Source: an uncultured Clostridia bacterium (lineage in GTDB: Bacteria > Bacillota > Clostridia > Lachnospirales > Anaerotignaceae). Taken from it: a DNA stretch of 35,082 nucleotides. Position numbers and translations under genes: made by a program. Location: positions 1 to 35,082 of the forward strand of contig CAJUKL010000022.1 of assembly GCA_910587195.1 (NCBI GenBank), read 5' to 3'. Below, piece after piece: positions 1 to 7,624 of the stretch. Position 1 is the first letter of the stretch, and each line of letters begins with the position of its first letter. The notes beneath the pieces were generated by a model. The model did no database searches, was not told where the DNA came from, and saw nothing but the letters and a program-made list of their open reading frames with translations.

Positions 1-45
1 GCAATTCATCCCCCACCTAAGAGGTGGGGGAATTCTTGCTGAAAT
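1..45. mobile_element. IS200/IS605-type terminal hairpin, remnant
   Basis: A perfect 9-bp stem (CCCCCACCT at 10-18, AGGTGGGGG at 22-30) with a 3-nt loop is flanked by AATTC-type sequence on both sides. Such hairpins sit at the ends of IS200/IS605-family elements that carry tnpB. No tnpA or tnpB is visible here, so any element would lie mostly to the left of the window. The assignment is from memory of such ends; an ordinary terminator is the alternative. Confidence 0.4.
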
Positions 46-60
46 TAGTTAAAAGAAATC

Positions 61-225
61 CAAAAAATTGTAAGCACTTGCACACAAACACAACAAAGAA
101 GATTTTACTTAAATCGTATTTGTGGTTATAGCTATACGGAAATTGCACAGATAGAAAAATGTCATATGACTTCAGTAAAAGAATCTATTATGGCTGTTTT
201 AGAAAAAATTAAAAGAAATTTATAA
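61..225 (+). pseudogene. Sigma-70 region 4-like fragment (C-terminal end only)
   Basis: The frame open from position 61 to the TAA at 223-225 encodes about 54 residues resembling sigma-70 region 4: a QQRRFYL segment, then a helix-turn-helix around EIAQIEKC, ending KIKRNL. There is no start codon and the N-terminal part is missing; the fragment begins right after the hairpin at 10-30. Small sigma-like genes of this kind accompany Tn916-like or serine-recombinase elements, which fits the recombinases downstream. Truncation by the upstream insertion is the simplest explanation. Confidence 0.55.
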
Positions 226-338
226 AAATACCCCTAATTTCACCTTAGAAGTTACCTATGTAGTAAGAAGGTTTTTCGTGATACCTTTTTACTGTACCTT
301 GACAAATTCATATCAGTATACAAACAGTTTTTAAAATT

Positions 339-504
339 ATGAAGAATTGCCATGATAATACAAAAAAGTGTTGGAGCGATTTCATAAATTTTAGAAAGTC
401 ACTGTTATGTACCTTACATAGTAAATGAGGGATACTGCGAATATTGTGTGCAGACTTGTCAACTGTATGATACACGTATCGGCGGTATTTGTGATAGCTT
501 TTAG
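339..504 (+). pseudogene. Small cysteine-rich ORF broken by a frameshift (tentative)
   Basis: An ATG at 339 opens a short frame beginning MKNCHDNTKKCW that stops near 428. An overlapping frame without a start (388-504) contains GYCEYCVQTCQLYD and ends at a TAG. Together they look like one cysteine-rich protein of about 50-55 residues with CxxC spacing, of the kind common in mobile elements, split by a frameshift near 385-425. The match is by pattern only. Apart from this, the stretch 226-610 shows no supportable gene. Confidence 0.3.
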
Positions 505-610
505 AAGCAGTTTGTATATTCCGTACTGGGGAATGAGCGAGCAATATAATCCTGTTATATTAGAATACAATACAAAAGAAAAGATTTTTAAAATACATTA
601 AAATATATTT

Positions 611-645
611 CTGTCAGACTGCATTATTGTAGTCTGATAGAAATT
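611..645 (+). terminator. Stem-loop terminator 1
   Basis: CTGTCAGACT (611-620) pairs with AGTCTGATAG (631-640), a 10-bp stem with one G-U pair and a 10-nt loop, followed by AAATTTT. It lies downstream of the decayed cysteine-rich ORF. Confidence 0.6.
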
Positions 646-652
646 TTAATAT

Positions 653-695
653 AAAAGATAGAGCATTTAAAAAAAAGTGCTTTATCTTTTGTTTT
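653..695 (+). terminator. Stem-loop terminator 2
   Basis: Arms at about 653-666 and 677-690 (AAAGATAGAGC against GCTTTATCTTT) enclose an A-rich loop and are followed by TTTTGTTTT. It forms a tandem pair with the hairpin at 611-640, insulating the next gene from upstream transcription. Confidence 0.55.
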
Positions 696-736
696 AAAAA
701 AAGAGGAGGAATAAAAATAGGAAAAACAAGCAAAAA

Positions 737-934
737 GTGATTGATAAAGATAAATTAGTGGATATTAGAGATGTTGTTATCAATACAGATTTGCCCAAAG
801 AAGAAAGAATAAAAGATTATGTGAGGCAAATCAAAAATCCTTACTGTTTTAAATGCGGGAAATATGTTGTCATATCTAAATTTTCAGAGAATGGTTTATC
901 ATTGGAGGACTGTTTGAAAGGAATGTTATTGTAA
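737..934 (+). CDS. DUF6870-like protein with damaged start
   Basis: A 65-residue protein with the block LVDIRDVVINTDLPKEERI followed by KNPYCFKCGKYVV, which I recognise from DUF6870 proteins of clostridial mobile elements; the function is unknown. The CxxC may bind metal. The start is doubtful. The in-frame GTG at 737 has no well-placed ribosome site, whereas a strong GAGGAGGA lies at 703-710, about 7 nt before an ATA at 717-719. That ATA would start a different frame reading GKTSK. The gene may therefore have lost its original ATG and suffered a one-base indel in the A-run before 737. Confidence 0.6.
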   Translation: MIDKDKLVDIRDVVINTDLPKEERIKDYVRQIKNPYCFKCGKYVVISKFSENGLSLEDCLKGMLL

Positions 935-946
935 TCAAATTTATAG

Positions 947-975
947 TAGACTTCTTGTAAAAAGTGTGATATACT
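947..975 (+). promoter_or_regulatory. Promoter of the serine recombinase pair
   Basis: A TAGACT -35-like hexamer (947-952) and TATACT -10 (970-975) are separated by 17 nt. The predicted transcript starts near 982 and includes the leader hairpin at 1023-1070. Confidence 0.5.
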
Positions 976-1022
976 AATAACGGAAAAAGATAAAAGGTAT
1001 AAACTGAATAAAGAGAAATGGT

Positions 1023-1076
1023 ATCACTCTTGAATTTACGGGAGAAGTTTGTAAATTTTTAAGGAGTGATTTTTTT
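1023..1076 (+). promoter_or_regulatory. Leader hairpin with U-run overlapping the ribosome-binding site
   Basis: ATCACTCTT (1023-1031) pairs with AAGGAGTGAT (1061-1070) with one bulged G, and AATTTA (1033-1038) pairs with TAAATT (1052-1057). The 3' arm contains the Shine-Dalgarno AAGGAG, and seven T residues (1070-1076) run straight into the ATG at 1077. The structure could act as an intrinsic terminator, a translational lid, or both, keeping recombinase expression low. Confidence 0.6.
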
Positions 1077-2222
1077 ATGCCAAAATATAAAGCAATCAGT
1101 TATACAAGACTTTCCTACACCAATGAAAAAGATAATGAAAGTAACAGCATTTCTAATCAAAAAATGTTAATTAGAGAGTTTGTAAAAAAACATTCTGACA
1201 TCGAAATTGTTTCTGAAAAAGTTGATGGTTATACAGGTGTTTTGTTTGAACGCCCTGCATTTCAGGAAATGTTGCAAAACATAGAAACAGGTAAAATACA
1301 ATGTTTCATTGTAAAAGACCTTTCCCGCTTGGGAAGAAATTACATTGACACAGGCTATTACATACAAAGTTATTTTCCAGCCTATAAAGTACGTTTTATT
1401 GCTTTAAATGAAAATTTTGATACGGAAAAAGAAGATACTAACAATATATTACTTCCTGTGCTGAACATGATAAATGAATCTTACGCATTGGATACTGGTA
1501 AAAAAATAAAAGAACAAGCTACAAGAGATAAGAAAGCAGGCAAATTTATAGGAGCAAGACCACCTTATGGTTATAAAAAATCACCTGATGATTGTCACAA
1601 ACTAATGGTTGATGAGGAAACAGCTCCTATTGTAAAGCAAATTTTTCAATGGGTGTTAGAAGATGTTTCTTTAGAAAAAATAGCACTTATGCTAAATGAA
1701 GCTGGCGTTTTAACTCCTAGTTTTTATAGCAAAGAGAAAGGATTGATTTCAAATAAAAAGTTGATTGGACAAAGCTATTGGAATACATTTACGATTATTC
1801 ATATTATTGAGAATGAAACCTATACAGGTGATATGGTACAGGAAAAATTAACTAAAATTGGAAAGAAGCAAGTAAGAACAGATAAAAAAGATTGGATTAT
1901 TGTAAAAAATACGCATGAAGCAATTATTTCAAAAGAAACTTTTGAAAAAGTACAACAATGTCGTATGCAATATCAAAGTGAAATTGAAAATTTGTTGTCT
2001 AAAATCACTTGTTTAGAAGAAATACAACAATATAACAGCCAAAAAATAGAACATATTTTGAAATTAAAAGAAGTCTTTCAATCGACACAAATTTCAGAAA
2101 TCACAAAAGAGTTTGCAAATAAACTCATAAAAAGAGTAGAAGTTTCTCCAACTGGTGCTGTAGATGTCATATTTTATTTTGATGAATTGTTGAATGAAAT
2201 AGAGGTGAATGACATTGAGTGA
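1077..2222 (+). CDS. Large serine recombinase lacking its zinc ribbon
   Basis: Site-specific recombinase (Ser recombinase superfamily) that would catalyse integration or excision through a 5'-phosphoserine link. The N-terminal resolvase domain (about 1-145) has the nucleophile Ser13 in TRLS, and DLSRLGRN supplies conserved arginines. The recombinase domain (about 155-300) includes PPYGYK and YTGDMVQEK. The protein then jumps from KVQQCRMQ directly to a coiled-coil tail (about 305-380). The usual CxxC...C zinc ribbon of about 100 residues is missing. At 381 residues it is well below the usual ~500, so an in-frame deletion is likely and activity doubtful. It overlaps the next recombinase by 14 nt. 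The start follows an AAGGAG held in a hairpin. Confidence 0.85.
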   Translation: MPKYKAISYTRLSYTNEKDNESNSISNQKMLIREFVKKHSDIEIVSEKVDGYTGVLFERPAFQEMLQNIETGKIQCFIVKDLSRLGRNYIDTGYYIQSYFPAYKVRFIALNENFDTEKEDTNNILLPVLNMINESYALDTGKKIKEQATRDKKAGKFIGARPPYGYKKSPDDCHKLMVDEETAPIVKQIFQWVLEDVSLEKIALMLNEAGVLTPSFYSKEKGLISNKKLIGQSYWNTFTIIHIIENETYTGDMVQEKLTKIGKKQVRTDKKDWIIVKNTHEAIISKETFEKVQQCRMQYQSEIENLLSKITCLEEIQQYNSQKIEHILKLKEVFQSTQISEITKEFANKLIKRVEVSPTGAVDVIFYFDELLNEIEVNDIE

Positions 2223-3718
2223 TTATGTGATTGCTCTTTATATTCGCCTTTCTATAAATGACAAAAGGGTAGAAAGTAACAGCATTGAACATCAAAGGCT
2301 GTTACTGACAAAATATGCAGAAAATATGGAAATACAAAACAGCGAAATATTGGAGTTTGTAGATAATGGTTATAGTGGTACAAATTTTGAACGTCCTACA
2401 ATGCAAGAACTTTTGGAACTTGTTAGAGCATATCAAATAAATTGTATTATCGTAAAAGATTTCTCAAGATTTGTCAGAAATCTCATTCAAACAGGTTATT
2501 TTTTAGAACAAGTTTTTCCTTTATATCATGTTCGCTTTATTTCCATCAACGAAAATTATGATAGTGATAAAATAAAAAATAATACTGGAGGAATACCTGT
2601 TAGCATACAATTTCTGAAAAATAAATACTACAGCAGAGATTTATCAGAAAAATCAAAAAGTGCAAAGTATTCTAAAATGCAGAAAGGAGAATATATTCAA
2701 AAAAATTGCTGTTATGGTTATAAAAAAGAAGATAATACATTAAAAATTGATGAACCAGCAGCAAATACCGTTAGATTAATATTTCAACTTGCATTACAAG
2801 GTAATAACTATACACAAATAATAAAAAAATTGTATTATATAAAAATAGTAACACCTGAAATATACAAGGGAGAAAAAAGAAGGCAAAAAATAGCATTATA
2901 TAGTCCTTATATTTGGTCTGCAACAACAATAAAGAATATACTTTTAAATGAACAATATACAGGTACTTATGTGATGAGAAAATCTGTCATAAAAGAATTA
3001 GGTGAAAAAGCTATAAAAAGAAAAAGATTGGATAAAAATTCCGAACCATCATGAAGCAATCATTGAAAAAGAAATTTTTGAGCAAGTACAAAAACAATTA
3101 CCTCATATTAAAATAAAAAATAGAAATCATAGAGAGTATCTCTTAAAAGGGAAAGTATATTGTGGTTATTGTCACCACAATTTGGATAGACGACCGAAAA
3201 AAAGTGCTGTATTTGTATGCAGAAACTCTGAAGTAGATGCTGCTTTTCCTTGCCATAATTTAGCAATACTAGAAAAAGAATTAGAAGAAATTGTGTTTCA
3301 AATGATTTCAAAACAAATTGAAATGCTAAAGGACACAACACAAACGGACAGTATTGAAATACAAACAAAACAAAAAATAGAACTGCAAAATCAAGTAAAG
3401 CTATATCAACAAAAAAAGAAACTATTTTATGAGCAATATATCGAAAGAAAGCTAACAGAAGAACAGTTTAGTAAAATAAACTTAGACCTTACAAGAGAGT
3501 TAGAACCAATACAAAATAAACTGGAAGAAATTGATTTTCAATTACAATACAGTCAAAAAAAAGATTCCTTTCAAAATCAGATAGAAAAAATAGTAAAACA
3601 GGACTTTCATTCTCTTACTAAAGAATTAGTTGACATTTTTATTGATAAAATCTATGTTTTTAAAGAAAATCGCATAGAGGTTAAATGGAAAACAGAAGAT
3701 TTTTTGCAAAAAAGATAA
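2209..3718 (+). pseudogene. Large serine recombinase, frameshifted
   Basis: The second recombinase of a tandem pair starts at ATG 2209 inside the end of the first. Part one (2209-3054) carries the resolvase domain, with serine in YIRLS and DFSRFVRN, and most of the recombinase domain. At about 3014-3026, in an A-rich run (TAAAAAGAAAAAG), the reading frame must move by one base. The next frame continues with DWIKIPNHHEAII, a zinc ribbon (VYCGYC, then VC and PC further on), and a coiled-coil tail to 3718. Joined, it is about 500 residues, the usual family length. A one-base insertion in the A-run explains the break. The pair resembles co-encoded recombinases of Tn4451/SCCmec-like elements, where both may be needed. 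Confidence 0.8.
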
Positions 3719-3747
3719 TAAAATTTTTGTCTTAGGCTTGACTTTTA

Positions 3748-4279
3748 GTTGTCTGAGAGAATGGATAGGTATTCTTTTTACTCCAGCAGCTTTAGAACTT
3801 CTATCCATTTCATGATGTGAATAATGTTTCGTGACTGGAAAAATTCTGTCATTTGCTTTCAAGCTATAAAATAATTTAAAACAGTCTTTCATTTCATCTG
3901 CTAAAAATTGTGGTATTTTAATTATTCTGTTACTTTTTTTCGTTTTCGGAACAGTCACAACATCTTTTCCTTTTAGCCTTTGATAAGACTTGTTAATTGT
4001 CACTGTCCTACTTTCAAAATCAAAGTTAGCAGGCGTTAAAGCAAGTAATTCTCCCTCTCGAATACCACACCAATACAACATTTCAAAAGCGTAAAATGAG
4101 AGTGGCTTATCCATCATCACATCAGCCTTCTTTTGTAACTGAAACTGACGCTCCCAATTCTGTGCTTCTTGTTTTGTGGCAAAACCTCTTTGACACTTTT
4201 GTTTGCGTTCGCCCTTCCAATCATTGTAACGAACCATGACGTACCAAGTATTATTTTTTTCGTTTTTATAAACTGACAT
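3748..4279 (-). pseudogene. Tyrosine integrase, doubly truncated
   Basis: The N-terminal part is an arm-type DNA-binding domain of phage/ICE integrases (WYVMVRYNDWKGERKQ, residues 11-50). It jumps at about residue 55 from KKADV to MMDKPLSFYAFEMLYWCGIREGELLAL, which belongs to the catalytic domain. The intervening core-binding (SAM-like) domain of about 110 residues is gone. The catalytic domain has the first Arg (GIREGE) and reaches the HxLR box (IHSLR), then ends. From about 3748 leftward the frame reads antisense into the serine recombinase end, so the C-terminal part with the tyrosine nucleophile is missing. It cannot be active. The serine-recombinase element probably joined here and removed the 3' end. 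Confidence 0.85.
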
Positions 4280-4456
4280 TTAATCACTTCCTTTTTGTGT
4301 TCCGTAAAAATGCTCATAGAAAAATTTGCGGTCAATACGCCCTGCTATCACAAAACAACCTTTGTTTTCTAGTTCTTTGTTTAGCTTATAAGCATAGGAC
4401 TCCGAAACATCTAACACTTTCATCACATCAGATACTTTTAAAAACATTTTTTCCAT
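4280..4456 (-). CDS. Excisionase-like helix-turn-helix protein
   Basis: A 58-residue protein starting at the ATG at 4456 (MEKMFLKV), preceded by AAAGGATGG at good spacing; an upstream in-frame ATG at 4474 is poorly placed. FLKVSDVMKVLDVSESYAYKL is a helix-turn-helix of the MerR/excisionase type, followed by a basic wing (GRIDRKFFYEHFYG). Such genes lie directly upstream of integrases and direct excision. It abuts the decayed integrase (stop at 4280, integrase start at 4279), so the two were co-transcribed. It appears intact although its partner is not. Confidence 0.65.
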   Translation of the reverse strand: MEKMFLKVSDVMKVLDVSESYAYKLNKELENKGCFVIAGRIDRKFFYEHFYGTQKGSD

Positions 4457-4484
4457 TACTATCCATCCTTTCACTACTACTCAC

Positions 4485-4607
4485 TATACTAATTTGTATA
4501 ACGATATGATACTATACTTTTTTGTATTTGTAAAGTGGTTTTTAAAAATTTCTATACTTTTTTGTATTATTTTTTTATTGATTATTCCCATACTTTTGTG
4601 TTATACT
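4485..4607. promoter_or_regulatory. Divergent control region with ATAC-N6-GTAT operators
   Basis: Three perfect ATAC-N6-GTAT dyads lie at 4486-4499, 4514-4527 and 4554-4567, with T-rich centres, and an imperfect fourth starts at 4590. A TTGATT (4578-4583) / 18 nt / TATACT (4602-4607) promoter drives the XRE gene, and the last two dyads abut or overlap it. The arrangement fits autoregulation by the XRE protein and repression of the excisionase-integrase operon. Confidence 0.6.
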
Positions 4608-4638
4608 GAATTATCAACATTTGTTAGGAGATAGAATA

Positions 4639-5097
4639 ATGGCAATAGGAGAAAGAATACATCATTTTAGACTACTTCATGGCTTTACACAAAAATATTT
4701 AGGAAAATTGCTTGGCTTCAACGATATGCAGGCAGATGTCCGCATTGCTCAATATGAAAAAGGTGTTCGCAGTCCTAAAGAAAAATATTTGAACGCACTT
4801 GCAGAAGTTTTTGAGGTATCTCCTCAAGCACTTGCTGTTCCTGATATTGACAGCTACATCGGACTTCTGCACACACTTTTTGCAATGGAAGATATTTACG
4901 GTTTGTATGCCGATGAAATCAATGGAGAAATCTGTATTCGCCTTGATAAAAGCAAAGGGACAACCTACCTTTCCATGTTTGATATGATTTCTGCTTGGCA
5001 AGTTCAAAGGGCAAAATTAGCTTCCTGTGAAATCACAAAAGAGCAGTACAACCAATGGCGATACAACTATCCTAATATGGGAAAAAATAACAAATAA
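4639..5097 (+). CDS. XRE-family transcriptional regulator
   Basis: A 152-residue protein. Residues 1-65 form an XRE/Cro-CI helix-turn-helix (ERIHHFRLLHGFTQKYLGKLLGF, then RIAQYEKGVRSP). The C-terminal region (about 70-152) is not a domain I recognise; it includes LHTLFAMEDIYGLYADEING. The start is the ATG at 4639 behind AGGAG (4626-4630). The gene is divergent from the excisionase-integrase pair and shares its operator region, so it is probably the element's repressor. A terminator follows at 5117-5151. Confidence 0.75.
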   Translation: MAIGERIHHFRLLHGFTQKYLGKLLGFNDMQADVRIAQYEKGVRSPKEKYLNALAEVFEVSPQALAVPDIDSYIGLLHTLFAMEDIYGLYADEINGEICIRLDKSKGTTYLSMFDMISAWQVQRAKLASCEITKEQYNQWRYNYPNMGKNNK

Positions 5098-5116
5098 ATT
5101 TTAGCAACAAAAAAAA

Positions 5117-5160
5117 GTCTTACCAAATTAATTACAATTATTTGGTAAGACCAATTATTC
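5117..5160 (+). terminator. Terminator after the XRE gene
   Basis: GTCTTACCAAAT (5117-5128) and ATTTGGTAAGAC (5140-5151) form a perfect 12-bp stem with an 11-nt loop. It is preceded by an A-run and followed by a T-rich stretch, so it may work in both directions. Confidence 0.75.
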
Positions 5161-5219
5161 TTTCTTAATAGACACTCGCCAGCCACTCGCTTGCTAATGA
5201 GTAAATGACTTTTTAGAAA

Positions 5220-5443
5220 TGTTATCAAATTGTTATCAAACGCCCTTTTAAAATTTCTGAAATCCGCTGTTTATGCAGGTTTCAAAAAAATTTTAATTAT
5301 TCCCACTCTCAAATTGAAACTTGGTTCTATACAGTTTTGTATGGGACATCTGGTTTTATTTGACTTCATTTGTTTTCTATTATTCTATATCTATGGTCTA
5401 TTCCAAATAATGTTATCAATTTGTTATCAATCAAGTGTTATCA
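5220..5443. other. Candidate attachment region: guaA-end-like core flanked by TGTTATCA repeats
   Basis: Position 5297-5308 reads, on the minus strand, GAGTGGGAATAA, the same as the usual 3' end of guaA (Glu-Trp-Glu-stop), a common integration target of ICEs and phages. TGTTATCAA-type direct repeats lie on both sides: at 5220-5229 and 5231-5240 on the left, and at 5411, 5422 and 5436 on the right. Repeats spaced about 11 nt around a core resemble integrase arm-type sites. No guaA coding sequence adjoins it, so it could be a phantom or a relic att site of the decayed integrase. Confidence 0.35.
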
Positions 5444-5453
5444 CTCTATTTTT

Positions 5454-5735
5454 TTATTTCATATTTGCAAATCTTTCCATTGCTTTTGAGAAGCTTTTCA
5501 TTATTTCTTCTACATCGCCATTTTCCACACCTTCCGAAATACAATACTTCAAATGGCTTTCTAAAATAGCTTGTCCTGCCTTATGCAAAGCAGATTTTGC
5601 TGCATTAATTTGTGATAAAACATCTTCACAAGGAATATCCTCCTCAATCATTCTATCAATCGCTTGTACCTGCCCTATAATTCTTTTCATTCTATGGTGC
5701 AATTTTTCGTTTTCACTTTCTATACATTTTTTCAT
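5454..5735 (-). CDS. csoR: CsoR/FrmR-family (DUF156) metal-sensing repressor
   Basis: A 93-residue all-helical protein of the CsoR family, DNA-binding repressors that leave their operator when Cu(I) or another ligand binds. The copper-binding triad is in the canonical positions: Cys36 (IPCEDVL), His61 and Cys65 (ESHLKYC). The Arg-rich HHRMKRIIGQVQAIDRMIEE helix is the family signature. GGAGAG precedes the ATG. No copper ATPase or chaperone gene is adjacent, so its target is elsewhere or it is autoregulatory. The C-H-C triad favours copper over the formaldehyde or persulfide-sensing relatives. Confidence 0.85.
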   Translation of the reverse strand: MKKCIESENEKLHHRMKRIIGQVQAIDRMIEEDIPCEDVLSQINAAKSALHKAGQAILESHLKYCISEGVENGDVEEIMKSFSKAMERFANMK

Positions 5736-5777
5736 AACATTCTCTCCAAACTTTAATACAATAACAAGTATATGTAT

Positions 5778-5806
5778 ATAATAATACTTAAATTATAAAT
5801 TGTCAA
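5778..5806 (-). promoter_or_regulatory. Promoter of the CsoR-type gene
   Basis: On the minus strand TTGACA (5806-5801) and TATTAT (5783-5778) are separated by 17 nt, about 40 nt upstream of the start codon. I see no G-rich CsoR operator of the Mycobacterium type. Confidence 0.6.
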
Positions 5807-5825
5807 GAGATTTTTAACAAAAAAA

Positions 5826-5860
5826 TACAAGCAAACCAAAATTTTTGCTTGTACTTTTTT
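5826..5860 (-). terminator. Bidirectional terminator after the SLH gene
   Basis: TACAAGCAAA (5826-5835) pairs perfectly with TTTGCTTGTA (5844-5853), with an A-run on the left and a T-run on the right. It ends the minus-strand SLH gene and could also stop plus-strand transcription. Confidence 0.7.
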
Positions 5861-5937
5861 GAGGTAATCATTTTCAGCAACAATGATATTATATAACACA
5901 TATCTTTTGTTTTAATTTAGGGAAAAATTTCTTATTT

Positions 5938-7080
5938 TTATTCACTTAGCATTCTATCAATTACAGTAATCAATTCTGCTCTTGTAATCTTATCATAGGG
6001 GCGAAAACCATTTTCATCACCTGTCATAATGCCAAGTTCATTAGCAAGGTAAGTATATTCAAACATACGTGCTACATTAGAAGCAATTCCCCCTCCTGAT
6101 ACAGCAAGTCCTATTTCATAAGCACTGTCATTTTTAAATCTTTCTCGCACAGAATCAGCGACTTTCTGTATTGTAGGTGGTAATTCCACAGTAATGTTGT
6201 CTTTTTCTTTTTTGATTTCAACAAGTGCCTCTGCTACATGCATACGAATTGCGTCAACATCTGGCAAAAAGCCATAATTACTACCACTATGTGATTCATT
6301 TTCTACATAAGGCATATTACTTGGATAACCAACTGCTAGAGGATAAACAGGAATATACTTTTCGCTACATTCTACATAAGAATAATACCATTTAGAATTA
6401 TCCATATCATCATATTTTTCAAGAGATGTTTTTTCTGTCAATTCAAATGCTTCTGTTAATACTTTTGCAAGTTCTGCACGAGTAACTGGGTCATCTGGTT
6501 TGAATGTAGCATCAGGATAACCTGTTATAATTCCCTTATCCTTCCATTTATTTATGGTACTTTCTGCCCAATGTCCATTGATGTCACTGAAATTAACAGT
6601 ATATTGTGTAGTTGTATTAGAACCTAAATCTATTATATATTCAATATTTTTAATGTTAACTAATTCTTGAATCTTTCTTTTTTTGTCATCATTCCATTCT
6701 TTTGCCATTACTTTTATCCCATTATTCAAAGTATCGATAGAATATCCAGTAATGTCTAAAGTATCTCTATATATATGTAATATTTCAAAAGCTTGATTTA
6801 ATTCTTCCAAAGAATAAATCTTAGGTTCATCTATTACGATGTGAATGTCGGCATTTTCTTTTAAAACAGTTACATCATGTATGCTCTTTTCACTATTTAA
6901 AGGAATAATATGTAAAATATCATTATCAAAGTAAAAACCACTATACAAGTTTGGCATAAGCTCTAACTGTTGAATAATTTTTTGATATTTTATATCTTCT
7001 TCTCTTGTCATTGCTGATATTGTAGAAAAACTTCCAATAATCATAAGACAGGATATAATAATTACAAATACTTTTTTCAT
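5938..7080 (-). CDS. Secreted SLH-domain surface protein
   Basis: A 380-residue exported protein that probably anchors non-covalently to cell-wall polymers through S-layer homology domains. Residues 1-24 are a signal peptide (MKKVFVIIISCLMIIGSFST). A region without recognised family (about 25-185) follows. SLH motifs come next: one clear (DINGHWAESTINKWKDKG, then GYPDATFKPDDPVTRAELAKV), a degenerate middle, and a final one ending FRPYDKITRAELITVIDRML. The second ATG (7080) is chosen because GGGAGG lies 7 nt before it but only 1 nt before the ATG at 7086. It follows the toxin-immunity-like cassette but is separated from it by a terminator. Confidence 0.8.
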   Translation of the reverse strand: MKKVFVIIISCLMIIGSFSTISAMTREEDIKYQKIIQQLELMPNLYSGFYFDNDILHIIPLNSEKSIHDVTVLKENADIHIVIDEPKIYSLEELNQAFEILHIYRDTLDITGYSIDTLNNGIKVMAKEWNDDKKRKIQELVNIKNIEYIIDLGSNTTTQYTVNFSDINGHWAESTINKWKDKGIITGYPDATFKPDDPVTRAELAKVLTEAFELTEKTSLEKYDDMDNSKWYYSYVECSEKYIPVYPLAVGYPSNMPYVENESHSGSNYGFLPDVDAIRMHVAEALVEIKKEKDNITVELPPTIQKVADSVRERFKNDSAYEIGLAVSGGGIASNVARMFEYTYLANELGIMTGDENGFRPYDKITRAELITVIDRMLSE

Positions 7081-7103
7081 TGCCATTCCTCCCTATTATG
7101 TGG

Positions 7104-7145
7104 AAAAAGTAGAAATAAATAGCATTCGCCTTACTTCTACTTTTT
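7104..7145 (-). terminator. Terminator after the small-protein pair
   Basis: AAAAAGTAGAA (7104-7114) pairs with TTCTACTTTTT (7135-7145). Read on the minus strand the stem ends in a T-run, closing the transcript of the genes at 7155-7611 before the SLH gene. Confidence 0.65.
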
Positions 7146-7154
7146 AATTATATA

Positions 7155-7385
7155 TTACAATATAGTAATATATAAATGCTTTTCCGAAACACTAATTTTA
7201 TATTGTAAATAATAAGGCAATCTTTCTAAAATTAGATTATCTTGATGGTCTGCTTGTATGAATAGTACAAAGTCTTTAAAAGAATCTACTATTACTAAAT
7301 TCTCTTCATCACAAACATAGTGATAAGTATCCTTACTTTTATTTTCTATCCATATTGTCCAATTCTTTAATTTATACTTACTCAT
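7155..7385 (-). CDS. Small protein, candidate immunity factor B
   Basis: A 76-residue acidic and aromatic protein with no signal peptide and no family I know. It is similar along its length to the upstream neighbour (7393-7611). Both have the order KL-x2-W-x-I-x-I, a central hydrophobic strand pair, I(L/M)ER in the second half and a beta-rich end. The two lie 7 nt apart behind a secreted toxin-like gene, with a terminator after this gene. Duplicated small cytoplasmic genes directly downstream of a toxin are typical of immunity proteins. That role is inferred from position only. Confidence 0.55.
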   Translation of the reverse strand: MSKYKLKNWTIWIENKSKDTYHYVCDEENLVIVDSFKDFVLFIQADHQDNLILERLPYYLQYKISVSEKHLYITIL

Positions 7386-7392
7386 AATAGCA

Positions 7393-7611
7393 TCACCTTA
7401 ATTCTATTACTATTTTTTTATGATTATGATCTATCACACATCGACAAGGTGTAGAGCATCTTTCCATAATAATATTTCCTTCTTTATTAACTGTTAGAAG
7501 TATAATAAATTGGTTATCTTCAAAAAAAATAGCTAATTTATTATCTTCTTTTATTGTTTTATGATTATCATCTATACAAATATTCCACTGTTCTAATTTT
7601 ACTGTTTTCAA
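7393..7611 (-). CDS. Small protein, candidate immunity factor A
   Basis: A 72-residue protein starting at TTG 7611, with AAAGGAAG at suitable spacing inside the end of the upstream toxin-like gene. It reads MKTVKLEQWNICIDDNHK and later NIIMERCSTPCRCVI. It is a diverged copy of the 76-residue protein at 7155-7385, about a quarter identical by eye but with the same strand pattern and length. No signal peptide, so cytoplasmic. Its start overlaps the toxin gene's ribosome-site region, suggesting coupled translation. Immunity to the toxin is inferred from context; no family is recognised. Confidence 0.55.
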   Translation of the reverse strand: MKTVKLEQWNICIDDNHKTIKEDNKLAIFFEDNQFIILLTVNKEGNIIMERCSTPCRCVIDHNHKKIVIELR

Positions 7612-7624
7612 AAAGCTCTTCCTT

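Noticed and set aside
2209..3718. Programmed frameshift in the second serine recombinase
   Set aside because: The shift needed is +1 and no known +1 signal is present; an extra A in an A-rich run is simpler.
5230..5781. 183-residue plus-strand frame
   Set aside because: It is antisense to the CsoR gene and low in complexity; the CsoR frame has its metal ligands in canonical places.
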